A DNA stretch of 64,000 bases from Candidatus Bathyarchaeota archaeon (GTDB taxonomy: Archaea; Thermoproteota; Bathyarchaeia; 40CM-2-53-6): the NCBI GenBank assembly GCA_005888755.1, contig VBBQ01000025.1:26256-90255 (forward strand). Direction: 5' to 3'. The notes under the pieces are model-generated. The model did no database searches. It was given only the letters and a program-made list of their open reading frames with translations, and was not told where the DNA came from. The position numbers and the translations under genes were made by a program. This document shows, one piece after another, positions 16,956 to 26,075 of the stretch. Numbering within the stretch: the first letter of the stretch is position 1; each line of letters starts with the position of its first letter.

Positions 16956-17300
16956 CTAGATGTTCCAGCTTCGTTTAAGGACAGGCTTGATCCGGATATA
17001 GGTTCCGGGTCCCATGTATCCGGTATGCTTGACGATGTCCGCTTTTCCTTGTATCTTAATCCCGCGCGGCGCCCAGGGTTTCATCGTCTTGAGATCATCC
17101 ACAACGAACGAGGCTCGAGGATTCTCAAGTACGTTCTTGTACTTCATGGTGTTCATGACGTCCCGGCCGCTGACATAGACGTACTCACCATCGGTATCGA
17201 AGCTGACAGCGGCAACATCCGGCCTTCCTGACTTGGACGATGTTCCGATTCTGGCTAGCGGCTGAGATTTCAGATACGCAATCTCTTTCTCACTGAACAA
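16956..17300 (-). CDS. PPOX-class F420/FMN-binding split-barrel oxidoreductase
   Basis: 114 residues. The N-terminal FSEKEIAYLKSQPLARIGT and the GRPDVAAVSF strand, followed by VYVSGRD and the basic NPRASFVVDD turn, are characteristic of PPOX-class F420-dependent enzymes related to pyridoxamine-phosphate oxidase. Start is TTG at 17300. The cofactor (F420 or FMN) and substrate are not determinable from this sequence. Confidence 0.8.
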   Translation of the reverse strand: MFSEKEIAYLKSQPLARIGTSSKSGRPDVAAVSFDTDGEYVYVSGRDVMNTMKYKNVLENPRASFVVDDLKTMKPWAPRGIKIQGKADIVKHTGYMGPGTYIRIKPVLKRSWNI

Positions 17301-17395
17301 TAGTCACAGCTCTTGATAGGAGATCATCTTCGTCTTCGTATAAGGCTGTCTCGCTGTCATCAAGCTTGCGGACGTTTGTGACAGGGAAGTCTGAA

Positions 17396-18223
17396 TTATT
17401 TCTGGAACTGTGCCATGCTGCTTTGTAAAGGTCCGGGTTCCTTGGACAATTCTTTCCAGTCAAGTTCGGCGAGTCCTGCGAGCCGTCGGAATTCGTTCAC
17501 AGACCCGGGCCCGAAACCGGCGAAATGGTTGTTGAAGAAGATGAAGCCCTGTTTGAACAGACTCGACTTTTCCTCTAGAGCAGTGTACCATTTCCGCATC
17601 GTCTCCCCCTGGTCCCTCTGTTTCTCGCCAAAATTTGTTATCGAACGATCGCCCACCATCCGCAAATACGCCACATTAGAGGTGGCCTCAGGTGGAGCAG
17701 AAGCATACTGGTTCTCGGACCAGACTAGGCTGACTTTGTTTTTCTTCAGCAGCTCGTAGGTGTCGGGCTTGAACCACGATTTGTTACGGAATTCAATAGC
17801 ATGGACATAGCTCTTGTCAGTTAGTGCGAGAAAGGTCTCCAGAGCCTCCTTGTCTTTCTTGTAGTTGAACGAGGGCGGGAGCTGAATCACCAATGCTCCG
17901 AGTTTTTCTCTCAACTCGGACATTGCCTTGTAAAACCGTTCTAGTTGCGCCTGACTGTCTCGCAGTTTCAGCTCGTGCGTTATTTTCTTTGGAAATTTCG
18001 CCGTGAAGAGGAAACCCTCAGGGGTCATACGTTTCCAATTGGCGACCATGAAAGGAGAAGGCGTCCGATAGTAACTCGAATCAATTTCGACGGCATTGAA
18101 AACTTGTGAATACATCCGAAGATAATCAGCAGGCTTCGTGTCCCTAGGATAGAAGGGGCCGACCCAGTCCTGGTAGGACCAGCCGCTGCACCCGATTCTC
18201 AGCTTCTTTGGATCAAAAGACAA
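17396..18223 (-). CDS. DUF72 family TIM-barrel protein
   Basis: 275 residues, typical length. The family marks are present: IGCSGWSYQDWVGPFYP at the N-terminus, FNAVEIDSSYYRTPS, FTAKFPKKITHE, and a C-terminal FIFFNNHFAGFGPGSVNEF. DUF72 proteins adopt a TIM barrel and are often near DNA-repair or redox genes, but the reaction is unknown. A divergent paralogue lies at 32987-33697. Confidence 0.92.
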   Translation of the reverse strand: MSFDPKKLRIGCSGWSYQDWVGPFYPRDTKPADYLRMYSQVFNAVEIDSSYYRTPSPFMVANWKRMTPEGFLFTAKFPKKITHELKLRDSQAQLERFYKAMSELREKLGALVIQLPPSFNYKKDKEALETFLALTDKSYVHAIEFRNKSWFKPDTYELLKKNKVSLVWSENQYASAPPEATSNVAYLRMVGDRSITNFGEKQRDQGETMRKWYTALEEKSSLFKQGFIFFNNHFAGFGPGSVNEFRRLAGLAELDWKELSKEPGPLQSSMAQFQK

Positions 18224-18276
18224 AGGGTCCTGACAGTGCTCTAGGAGGTTGTTAAAAGACTCTTGACCGCCAACAC

Positions 18277-19101
18277 CTAGAACATAGGTGTGTTAGAGAA
18301 CACGATACCCTGCTGCGTGATCTGGTAGAAGTATCCTCGTGAAGGTGTCGGATTACGCCCGATTCTCAAAACCTTCAACGTGCCCCCTTTCAACAAGACC
18401 TCTCCCTGTCGTTTCCTCATCTCGATTACGCCGTCCGCCAGGTTCGCGGTCGCGTTTTCCACGTTTACATCTACGACCTCCGTATGTAAGACCGAGATCG
18501 TTACTGCTCTCGCGATCTGTGTTGCAAAACGCATCACCTGAACATACTGGTAGACACGTCTTGCTTCCGCTAGAAGGAAAAATGGTGTGATGGAGTCCAT
18601 CACGATTACCTTAGGCCCGACGCTTGGCTTCATCGCAAAGCTTCTCCCGAGGGCGAGGAGATCCTGAAACTTCAACGTCTCTTCCAAGATATCACCCGGC
18701 TCCATTTTGGGAAGCGACTCGGCTAGCTTCTGAGCTCCGAGCGAGAACATGTCGACAAATTCGAGACGTCCTTCCTCTTCGATCTTCGTCACCGCGATGT
18801 GATGGTCCTCGAGACCTAGCTTGACCACATCAGCGGGATCGTCTATGCAGTAGTAGAGGAGCTGGCACCCTTGACGAAGGAAATTCGCAACTAGTTCTCG
18901 GACGAGAGCAGATTTGCCGCTTCCAATCGGGCCCATCAGCGCTACACTGGACGGCCGAGGGAAACCTCCTCCGCTGACCTTGTCAAGAATAGGGATGCCC
19001 GTTGGCTGCACTGCCTCTATTCTATGATCAACTGGGGACGGTTTCAAAGGTCGCTGTTTTCCTTGTCCACCAGACAAGTGCTCTAGTTCGAAAGGGGCCA
19101 T
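18277..19101 (-). CDS. KaiC-like RecA-superfamily ATPase
   Basis: 274 residues, one RecA-type domain. Walker A is GPIGSGKS (57-64) and the Walker B strand is KVIVMDSITPFF. The sequence opens IPILDKVSGGGFP, the usual beginning of a KaiC domain. Single-domain archaeal KaiC homologues are common signalling ATPases with poorly known partners; this is not a clock protein by inference. It sits between DUF72 and PAP2 genes on the same strand. Confidence 0.88.
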   Translation of the reverse strand: MAPFELEHLSGGQGKQRPLKPSPVDHRIEAVQPTGIPILDKVSGGGFPRPSSVALMGPIGSGKSALVRELVANFLRQGCQLLYYCIDDPADVVKLGLEDHHIAVTKIEEEGRLEFVDMFSLGAQKLAESLPKMEPGDILEETLKFQDLLALGRSFAMKPSVGPKVIVMDSITPFFLLAEARRVYQYVQVMRFATQIARAVTISVLHTEVVDVNVENATANLADGVIEMRKRQGEVLLKGGTLKVLRIGRNPTPSRGYFYQITQQGIVFSNTPMF

Positions 19102-19133
19102 GTAACTTGGACCTGTATCCTAAAGTGACAGTA

Positions 19134-19784
19134 TCATTTGCTCGACCGGAGTTTCGCCAGGCCCAGAACGAACGTCCCGCAGAATATTCCCAGAAAGACT
19201 CCGCCGAGAACGTCACTTGGGAAGTGCAATCCCAAGATTACCATTGAGACCCCTGTAGAGATCGCGAGGACAATGAAGGGAATACGCCAAGCTGCATACC
19301 TAGACCATATCACGGTGGCGACCGTAAAGGCGTTTGTCGTATGTCCCGAAGGGAATCCAGGATTGGTAGGAATTTCACCGCGCGCAGATATTCCGAGTGA
19401 AGGTATCTGGAATGGTCTTGGAAGGTTGAACGCCGCTTTCAACAGGTCCGTCAGAGCCATTGCTGTAACGATCGCCACGGCCAGTATCAGCGAACTGGTC
19501 CATTCATTGCTATCTTTGCGGAAGACATAGAGCCAGAAAACCAGTGGGACCCAGATGAGATCACCCACTGTCGCTATTCCATAGATTAGAGGTACAAGGG
19601 TATTACCGGATATGAGATTGTAGAGGGCATTAGAGAGGTACATGTCTGCAGATGTTCCGAGTATCCGGAGACCAAGCAACGCAACGACGAATCCTATGAT
19701 ACAAGCTAGGATTACTCGTTCTGCGGCCCGCAGGCTCTTGACCCAGGACCTTAGGTCCAGCCCTGCTCTTCCTAGTAGAGACAT
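19134..19784 (-). CDS. PAP2-family membrane phosphatase, one catalytic arginine replaced
   Basis: 216 residues with about six membrane helices. The three phosphatase motifs are mostly intact: K116-x6-R123-P124, PSGH (145-148), and S180-x6-H187-x3-D191. The third motif normally reads SRxxxxxHxxxD; here the arginine position is methionine (M181). The histidines thought to form and release the phosphoenzyme remain. The family dephosphorylates lipid phosphates such as isoprenyl diphosphates. Activity with the altered residue is uncertain. Confidence 0.88.
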   Translation of the reverse strand: MSLLGRAGLDLRSWVKSLRAAERVILACIIGFVVALLGLRILGTSADMYLSNALYNLISGNTLVPLIYGIATVGDLIWVPLVFWLYVFRKDSNEWTSSLILAVAIVTAMALTDLLKAAFNLPRPFQIPSLGISARGEIPTNPGFPSGHTTNAFTVATVIWSRYAAWRIPFIVLAISTGVSMVILGLHFPSDVLGGVFLGIFCGTFVLGLAKLRSSK

Positions 19785-19872
19785 CTGGAAGAGCCTAGTT
19801 GATCAGTTGTCATAATGTGAGTGGCCTGAGCCCTCACTTTTATTAGCACCGCACGGGCGGTCTCGTTCTCCC

Positions 19873-20769
19873 ATGCTCATACTAGGCGGCTCCGCGAGCC
19901 AACCGCTCGCGGAGAAAGTCGCAAAGGAACTCGGCCAAGAAGCTGGGCAGTTGGAAATCAAACGTTTTCCGGACGGCGAAAAATATCTCCGAATTCATGG
20001 TGACGTCAAGGATCAGGACGTCGTAGCGGTTCAGTCTCTCTATCGAACACCTGATGAGTACATATTCGAACTTCTCCTGTTGATCGATACGCTCAGAGAC
20101 ATGGGGGCCCACTCTATCACGGTCGTAGCCCCATACCTCGCCTACGCTCGGCAAGACTCTCGATTCTATCCGGGGGAAGCAGTCAGCTCTGCATCGGTAG
20201 CTAGGCTTCTAGAAGCTGCGGGAACAACATCGTTCCTTACAATTGACTGCCACCTTCACAGGCTGGGAGATGTTGCGAAGGTCTTCAAGATCCCGGCCCG
20301 CAACCTCACCGCAATGCATGAACTGGGAAAGTACGCACGAGATCATTTCAAACCACACAACCCTATCGTGATCGGGCCCGATGAGGAGGCTGGCCAGTGG
20401 GCTGCGGTCGTGGCGAAGGAGCTGGACGCTGAGCACACGGCGTTTCGGAAAGTACGAGTTCGAAAAGAGGGCATGACTGCTTCAAAGGTGGAAGTTGATA
20501 CGGGAGGTGTGGAGTTGAAGGGCCGAGACGCAGTTTTCGCTGACGACATCATCAGCACGGGTGGAACTATAGCGGAGGCGGCGAAGGCTTGTAAGAAAAA
20601 GGGAGCGAGACGCGTCTTCGTGCTCTGTACCCACCCTGTTCTCGCAGACGGTGCCCTCGACCGGATCAAGAAAGCTGGAGCGGTGAAAGTGATCGGCACT
20701 GATACGATGCCGAGCCCGATAAGCAAGGTGTCGGTCGCACCTGTCATCGCTGCAGCGCTGAAGAGCTAA
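19873..20769 (+). CDS. prs: Ribose-phosphate pyrophosphokinase (PRPP synthetase)
   Basis: 298 residues. Family hallmarks include KRFPDGEKYLRI near the N-terminus, YLAYARQDSRFYPGEA, and the PRPP loop DDIISTGGTIAEA near 223-236. It converts ribose 5-phosphate and ATP to PRPP for nucleotide, histidine and tryptophan synthesis. A TATA-like CTTTTATTAG lies about 28 bp before the ATG, implying a very short leader. It is followed by a PfkB kinase on the same strand. Confidence 0.97.
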   Translation: MLILGGSASQPLAEKVAKELGQEAGQLEIKRFPDGEKYLRIHGDVKDQDVVAVQSLYRTPDEYIFELLLLIDTLRDMGAHSITVVAPYLAYARQDSRFYPGEAVSSASVARLLEAAGTTSFLTIDCHLHRLGDVAKVFKIPARNLTAMHELGKYARDHFKPHNPIVIGPDEEAGQWAAVVAKELDAEHTAFRKVRVRKEGMTASKVEVDTGGVELKGRDAVFADDIISTGGTIAEAAKACKKKGARRVFVLCTHPVLADGALDRIKKAGAVKVIGTDTMPSPISKVSVAPVIAAALKS

Positions 20770-20830
20770 AAGCACATTTCCACCTGCGATGACGCGGCGT
20801 TGTCCACTGTGACGGGGAGAGAGGCATAGT

Positions 20831-21778
20831 TTGCTGCCGGACCTCGTTGTTACTGGAGCCTTAAACTGGGACGTCAACCTCTTCGTCAAGCGTCTTCCCC
20901 GACCCGGAGAAGAAGTGGTCGTGGAGAAGGTTGACCGGGTCCCGGGAGGAAAAGGCGGGAATGTCTCGGTTGCAGCATCTCGAATCCTCGGCCAGAGAAA
21001 AGTGGCCTTGCTGGCCTGTGTCGGAAAGGATGAGATCGGCAAGAGACAGTTGTCGATTCTCAAACAGGACGGAGTGGACACGTCTGCAGTCCAGACGTTG
21101 ATCAAACTTGAGTCGGGACAAGCATACATTACAGTTGACGAGAAGGGTAGGAACAATATTGAGACCCATTTCGGGGCAAATGCTGGGCTGAAGCGGGACC
21201 ACATCATGCTCCCAGAGGTCCAGAATCTCTTCGGTAATTGCCGGATGATGGTCGTCATAGACCCACCGCGACACGTCGCCGGGAGAATCCTCTCGGAAGG
21301 ACGCCGCCTCCGACGATCCGTCCTCTGGCATCCAGGCGTCTTGACAAGATTCGGAATGGAAGAGTTTACTGGCGAAATGGAGGGTTTGGACTATTTGGTC
21401 CTCAATGAACATGAGGCGCTGGCATTTTCCGGAACACGCACTCTAGCAGAATCTGTCTCCGCTTTCAATAAGGTCGCGCCGAAAATGAGGATTATCGTTA
21501 CGTTAGGAGGCAAGGGGTTCGCGTTTTATGATAAGGGGAAGCAGTTGAGGATGAAGAGTGTCGATCTAGCGAAAATGGGACGGAAGATCGTTAACACAAC
21601 AGGTTGTGGAGACGCGTTTGTCGGAGCGTTCGCAGCCTACAAGGTCCTAGGCCTTGCAGACATCGAGGCGCTGAAGCACGGAAACATGGCAGCAGCCCTC
21701 AAGGCGGGTAAACCAGAAACCAGGGGAAGCCCGACCCGGAAAGAGCTTGAAGAGTTCTACCAGAAATATCCGGCCTAG
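20831..21778 (+). CDS. PfkB family sugar/nucleoside kinase
   Basis: 315 residues, TTG start behind GGGGAGAGAGG. The N-terminal VPGGKGGNVSVAASRI and the C-terminal anion-hole motif NTTGCGDAFVGAFAAY, with catalytic aspartate in GCGD, identify a ribokinase-like enzyme. It lies 61 bp after prs on the same strand, which suggests ribose or nucleoside phosphorylation feeding PRPP synthesis, but the substrate is an inference from context. Confidence 0.93.
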   Translation: MLPDLVVTGALNWDVNLFVKRLPRPGEEVVVEKVDRVPGGKGGNVSVAASRILGQRKVALLACVGKDEIGKRQLSILKQDGVDTSAVQTLIKLESGQAYITVDEKGRNNIETHFGANAGLKRDHIMLPEVQNLFGNCRMMVVIDPPRHVAGRILSEGRRLRRSVLWHPGVLTRFGMEEFTGEMEGLDYLVLNEHEALAFSGTRTLAESVSAFNKVAPKMRIIVTLGGKGFAFYDKGKQLRMKSVDLAKMGRKIVNTTGCGDAFVGAFAAYKVLGLADIEALKHGNMAAALKAGKPETRGSPTRKELEEFYQKYPA

Positions 21779-21890
21779 CTTTCCATCTCAACGGACGGTT
21801 CTGATCATATGTTTAGTTCCAATAAGAGTCTGTAGGGTTCACTTTAATTGGCAGAATGGCAATCGCTCCCTAACGGAGTATCGATGTGTT

Positions 21891-22997
21891 GTGAGTACTG
21901 TCGAGGTCGCAAAGTGGGATCAGGCTGTCGCATGGCTGTTAAAGAATGAGAATCCGAGCGTTCGATACTGGGCGCTCAAGGATATTCTCGGAAGATCCAA
22001 GACAGATACCGATGTTGTAGCAGCGTTGAATGGGATCCCATCTTGGGGTCCCGTTGCCGAATACTTGAGCGAACAACACCCAGCAGGATACTGGGGCGAT
22101 GCGGAAGACGTGTACTGGCCCAAGTGGAGGGCAACTGTTTGGGCGCTGATATTGTTGGCTGAAATGGGTGTCCCAGGGACGAATCCCTCGATCAAGAAAG
22201 GCAGCGAGTATTTTCTGCGGGTCATGGATGGGCAGGACCGTTCTTGGCCCCCACCGAAGTATCCGGACGAGGATTTGCGAGGATGGCGTTTAGTCTGGGA
22301 GCCCTGTGTAACGGGCAACATGGCACGGACGCTCGCTGAGTTCGGGTTTGAGAATGATCCTCGGGTGCGCGAGATGTTCGAATGGCTTGTAAAGCACCAG
22401 CGTGATGATGGAGGATGGAACTGCGACACGGAGGGACGAGACGGTAAGACGGTTCACCATAGCTCGTTCATGTCGACGATCGAACCCTTGTGGGCGTTTT
22501 CTTCCCTCGATCCTCAGAAATGGCCACGTGGCGGACGGGAAGCGGTGGAAAGAGGCGTGGAATTCATGCTTATGCACCACCTATTCAAGAGCGACAAGTC
22601 CGGCAAGGTGATTCAGCCGGAATGGACCGAATTGCATTTCCCTCTATTCTACTTCTATGACATTCTCCATGGATTACGAGTTGTGACAGCGCTTGGATTT
22701 GGTCGACAAGAGAGGACCAAAGATGCCGGGGAGTTGTTGCTGTCGAAACGGTTGCCGGATGGGACTTGGCCGATGGAAGCCACATACATTCGATCGCTGC
22801 GACGGAATTTCGTGAAGGACGCGAAGACGGGACAATGGAGTTCCGTGCAGGAGGAGGGCATTGACCGCTCCAACGTGTACAAGAGCACTGGAAAAGGAGT
22901 GGAGGTTCCGAGCATTTACGCAAGCTTGGGCGAGGTGGGCAAGGCCAATCCCTGGGTGACCCTGAACGCCCTTCGAGCCCTTAAGGGCCGCGAATAA
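21891..22997 (+). CDS. Alpha/alpha-toroid (terpenoid cyclase/prenyltransferase-like) protein
   Basis: 368 residues from the GTG at 21891 (GGAG at 21875), chosen because the upstream in-frame part is not domain-like. Repeated helical pairs with QW-type loops (HQRDDGGWNCD, RLPDGTWPME, GYWGDAEDVYWPKW) mark the toroid of squalene-hopene cyclases and prenyltransferases. The DxDD acid motif of cyclases is not evident, so it may be a non-cyclising relative. No signal peptide is seen. Its substrate is unknown. Confidence 0.72.
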   Translation: MSTVEVAKWDQAVAWLLKNENPSVRYWALKDILGRSKTDTDVVAALNGIPSWGPVAEYLSEQHPAGYWGDAEDVYWPKWRATVWALILLAEMGVPGTNPSIKKGSEYFLRVMDGQDRSWPPPKYPDEDLRGWRLVWEPCVTGNMARTLAEFGFENDPRVREMFEWLVKHQRDDGGWNCDTEGRDGKTVHHSSFMSTIEPLWAFSSLDPQKWPRGGREAVERGVEFMLMHHLFKSDKSGKVIQPEWTELHFPLFYFYDILHGLRVVTALGFGRQERTKDAGELLLSKRLPDGTWPMEATYIRSLRRNFVKDAKTGQWSSVQEEGIDRSNVYKSTGKGVEVPSIYASLGEVGKANPWVTLNALRALKGRE

Positions 22998-23154
22998 CGG
23001 ATCACACAGCACAGCGACCGGTTGAATCGCGGATTGTTAGAATCGGCGGTTTTCACGAAGGAAGGAGGAACTGGGATGAGCCGGTGAACGTGGGAAACTC
23101 GGCGTTTCACGAAGGGCGGGGCGCGGGAAAAAACCGCCCCAGGGGGTCACATAA

Positions 23155-23239
23155 TAGTTATCAGAAAAAAATAGTTACAGAAAAGAAAAGCTACGTAAGA
23201 ACAAAAGTTACGAGAAAAGAAATGTTTCGAAAAAGATTG
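23155..23239. repeat. A-rich tandem repeat, 17-bp period, five units
   Basis: Five adjacent 17-bp units begin at 23155, 23172, 23189, 23206 and 23223. The consensus is TAGTTACAGAAAAGAAA with the AGTTA-type head and A/G-rich tail best kept; the last unit is degenerate. The array lies between the toroid-protein gene and a small membrane-protein gene. Its composition contrasts with the surrounding 50% GC DNA. Confidence 0.65.
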
Positions 23240-23368
23240 TGCTGTATGGTCCTTTCAAATCGGCACTAGCGTCGAACGTGTCCAAGCATATCGATGGATG
23301 TGTGCATCTAGCTACCCTGCTAGATAACGACTCGATTGTGTCTCGGACGGCCCGAAGTGGGCTCTGCC

Positions 23369-23650
23369 ATGGGCTTCCTGGTAAGGTTCGAGAGAATCGT
23401 CAAGTCGTTGATGAGCCTCGTCTTAATCGTAGGCTTTGCCGGCACCCTCTTCCTTCTATTCATCTTCCTCACCACGCCTCCAATAACGACGATTACGGAA
23501 ACGGGTGTTGGGGTCCAAGGCATCTACACCTACAAGATTACGAATATCCCCGTTCAGGGGGTTCCTTTCTTCTGGGTCTTTACAAGCCTGATCTCATTGT
23601 CTGCAGGGCACACGTACAAGTCTTGCCAAGCATCTCTTCCTCCACGCTAA
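23369..23650 (+). CDS. Small two-helix membrane protein
   Basis: 93 residues from the ATG at 23369. A basic N-terminus (VRFERIVK) leads into a hydrophobic helix (about 11-34); a polar loop of 25 residues with Thr/Val/Gly follows, then a second hydrophobic stretch (about 64-78). Positive-inside topology is reasonable. No family is recognised. Confidence 0.5.
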   Translation: MGFLVRFERIVKSLMSLVLIVGFAGTLFLLFIFLTTPPITTITETGVGVQGIYTYKITNIPVQGVPFFWVFTSLISLSAGHTYKSCQASLPPR

Positions 23651-23728
23651 GGGCAATCATCCGCCCACGGCGGTAGCAGACCCGAACTATACTTAGAAAG
23701 CACCACTGGAGTGCAGATACAGGACAGT

Positions 23729-23893
23729 CTAGCTCTTCATTTCCGATTTCGCGGTGGACGGGACTTTCTGCTCCTTCCAAGTCGATCCGCAAACGTGGCA
23801 GTTGTGATACCTAAACTCGTCCGTTTCTCCAGATGAACGGCTGCAAGGACCCGTGGTGCTGCAGACGGGACACGTGTGGGTTGTCTGCTCCAA
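23729..23893 (-). CDS. Small zinc-ribbon protein
   Basis: 54 residues from a TTG start. Paired metal knuckles C8-P-V-C11 and C32-H-V-C35 flank a polar loop with a further cysteine (C17), giving a compact zinc ribbon; a short basic tail follows. It lies 22 bp downstream of the M24 peptidase and is likely on its transcript. It is below 60 codons. Function unknown. Confidence 0.6.
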   Translation of the reverse strand: MEQTTHTCPVCSTTGPCSRSSGETDEFRYHNCHVCGSTWKEQKVPSTAKSEMKS

Positions 23894-23914
23894 CGTATTG
23901 GTCGATTCCGAGTG

Positions 23915-25111
23915 TTATCCGACCCTGATTATGTCTTCCTGTGGCTTAGATAGTTGTCGGTAGCCGCTCGCCGTGACCAGGACATCCTGTTCCAGATTGC
24001 ATGTTCCAAGCTTGCTTGTGACTGAAGGTTCGATCGTAAAGACCATGTCCTTCTGAACCGGCTTCTCCACCTGCTTACCGTACCTGTTCGGCCACCTTGG
24101 ACCGAGTAGCGGCCCGATCTCATGGGTACTCCGGCCCAATACGTGTCCCAGAGCATGCTTGTACTCCGGATAGCCTTTCTTGACGATTAGTTTTCTGCCG
24201 GCACTATCGATCTTGTAACCTACAGTCCCTGGCTTCAGGGTTGCGAGAGCGGCATCGTTTGCAGCTCTAGCAGTCTCGAACATGCGCTTCACCGAGCTAG
24301 GAATATTTCCGGGCCCAACGAAGTAGACTCGCTGGATGTCACTACAATAGCCTTCATAGTTGACTCCGAAATCGAGTTTGACGAAATCGCCGTTCCGAAT
24401 AGTGGTGTTGTGATAGCCTATGTGGCCCATGGGATCGCCTCCAACGTTCACGGATGGACAACGGTCAAAAGCCCAGGCGGTCGATAGCCCCCTTTGGGCG
24501 AGAAGTTTGTGCGCGAACTCGTGTACATACCTGTCCTTCTTGCCGGGTCTGATAGCACTCTCGACCTCGTCATAGACCTTCTCGCACTCGACTATCGCTT
24601 TCTTTAACAGTTCAACTTCCTCAGGGACAAGCCTCGCACGCAACGCAATAGCCAAGTCCTCCCCTGACACGAACCGTTTGGAATATCCCTTCAGTGCCCG
24701 TTTGAGATATGCTTCCATGCCGCTCGTTATACCATCTGCAGCGCCTTCGTCGTAACTTGAGTTGACGGCGATGCTCTTCGGCTTCCTTCTTCCGATTATC
24801 TGTTTCAGTTTGGGAGCGGCGCCCTCGCTTGCGTATCCAACGACCTCGTCGTAGAACTTGTTCTGCTTGATCGTGTCGACCTCCAGGCTTCCGACAACAG
24901 CGGTCTTTGTTCCATCTTGGTCGATTATCGCCGCGGACCTCCATGTCAGATCGCTGAACCTAAGATCCTGAGCTAGTGGATCCTCATTCCCTTCCCGGGT
25001 GAACGTGATCCAGATGTCTATTCCCTGTTCCCTCATTGTTTGCTGAATCCATTTCAGCTTCTTCCGGAGAAATTCCATCTTGAGGGGGACTTTGTCGAGC
25101 TTCACGAGCAA
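23915..25111 (-). CDS. M24 family metallopeptidase (Xaa-Pro dipeptidase-like)
   Basis: 398 residues: an N-terminal creatinase-type domain (about 1-155) and a C-terminal pita-bread domain. All five dinuclear-metal ligands are present: D in KLDFGVNY, D in CSDIQRVY, H in ALGHVLGRS, E in FTIEPSV and E in NLEQDVLV. It probably cleaves Xaa-Pro dipeptides or related amides in the cytoplasm. In-frame ATG codons at residue 12 and near 26 are alternative starts; residue 12 (MEFLRKKL) is credible. Confidence 0.92.
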   Translation of the reverse strand: MLVKLDKVPLKMEFLRKKLKWIQQTMREQGIDIWITFTREGNEDPLAQDLRFSDLTWRSAAIIDQDGTKTAVVGSLEVDTIKQNKFYDEVVGYASEGAAPKLKQIIGRRKPKSIAVNSSYDEGAADGITSGMEAYLKRALKGYSKRFVSGEDLAIALRARLVPEEVELLKKAIVECEKVYDEVESAIRPGKKDRYVHEFAHKLLAQRGLSTAWAFDRCPSVNVGGDPMGHIGYHNTTIRNGDFVKLDFGVNYEGYCSDIQRVYFVGPGNIPSSVKRMFETARAANDAALATLKPGTVGYKIDSAGRKLIVKKGYPEYKHALGHVLGRSTHEIGPLLGPRWPNRYGKQVEKPVQKDMVFTIEPSVTSKLGTCNLEQDVLVTASGYRQLSKPQEDIIRVG

Positions 25112-25267
25112 TCACCCTCACGAGAGTCGACTTATTGCTTTCTGTTCCGACGACTTTTACACGCGTCACCCGTGAGGATAGAACTCCAACCATGGGACCT
25201 CTTTACCGTGGAGTCAAGCTCGACCGAACGCCAAGGCTATTAGTACTGGACTCCTGAAATCAACACG

Positions 25268-25854
25268 ATGCAAACGGAGCACTACTCGACCAGCCAATTC
25301 GCCAAGGACGTCGACACGATCTTCCGGAATACTCAAACGAGTCAGAAGTTCTGAGACATATCAAACTGCTTCTTGAGAAACTCATCCAGAGCCCCGGATC
25401 GATTCCATCCGAAGCCTTCACGCCGAGAAAGGACAGATTCGCGATGAACCTCATTCATATGCCAAGGGACGAGGCGTTCTCCATAATTGGAGGAGTCTGG
25501 CATCCTGGCCAGACAACTCCAATCCACGACCACCTCACATGGGCGCTTATCGGGGTCTATGATGGCGAAGAGCGGGAAGCGCTGTTCCGCAGAACCGACG
25601 ATGGTTCAAATTCCAAGATTGCGAAGATCGAGAAGGTTAGCGAGAAGATCAACACCAAAGGACACGTGACAGTTCTGGGCCACCGTGGCATCCACAGAGT
25701 CGACAATATTTCAGGAAAATCCACAACGAGCATTCACGTCTATGGCCGTGATATCGGCTATGCGGAACGACACAGCTACGACCCGGTTACCGGAGAGATA
25801 GGTAGGTTTGTTTCTGGATACTGCAACGTCCTCCGAGACACAGAACGATTCTAG
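25268..25854 (+). pseudogene. Cysteine dioxygenase-like cupin gene, frameshifted
   Basis: The body from 25444 (ATG) carries the thiol-dioxygenase cupin motif: VWHPGQTTPIHDHLTWALIG supplies the two iron histidines (part shown), with a third histidine in GHRGIHRVDN. The N-terminal helix region typical of the family is split: ATG at 25268 reads through STSQFAKDVDTIF and stops at 25352, while the continuing family-like sequence (EVLRHIKLLLEKLI) is in another frame with no start codon. One base change near 25320-25340 restores one reading frame. Either a recent pseudogene or a sequence error; a shortened protein from 25444 is possible. Confidence 0.75.
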
Positions 25855-25870
25855 AAGTTCTCCGCAGACG

Positions 25871-26059
25871 TCAACTCCTTGAAACCAAGACTTCGTTGCT
25901 TCTCAGTCTCATGACTTGACGTTGTGCCTCAAGCTCGCCGGGGAACTGTCCGAGCAGAAAACGTTTGAGGGGCCATGGCATCCGCAAGGTCGTTTTTTCA
26001 TATACGATGAATAGTGCCCAGCTGAACGAGAAGACAAATCCCGTTAGCTCTTCACGCTC
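25871..26059 (-). pseudogene. Possible remnant of a small membrane protein
   Basis: The frame is open from 26059 to a TGA at 25871 and reads like protein: a hydrophobic stretch (TGFVFSFSWALFIVY) followed by a basic, proline-containing cytoplasmic-type tail (RMPWPLKRFLLGQFPGEL). No ATG, GTG or TTG precedes the hydrophobic part, so it is either a remnant, or uses a rare start. It follows the O-methyltransferase stop directly. Confidence 0.25.
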
Positions 26060-26075
26060 CTAGTTCCGTGGTAGA

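Noticed and set aside
20482-21258. 258-residue antisense frame over prs and the PfkB gene
   Set aside because: It spans two well-supported genes and their gap, and is Ser/Arg-rich without homology.
23239-23676. 145-residue frame overlapping the small membrane protein at 23369
   Set aside because: The alternative frame gives a positive-inside two-helix protein; this one is mixed Arg/His/Pro-rich.
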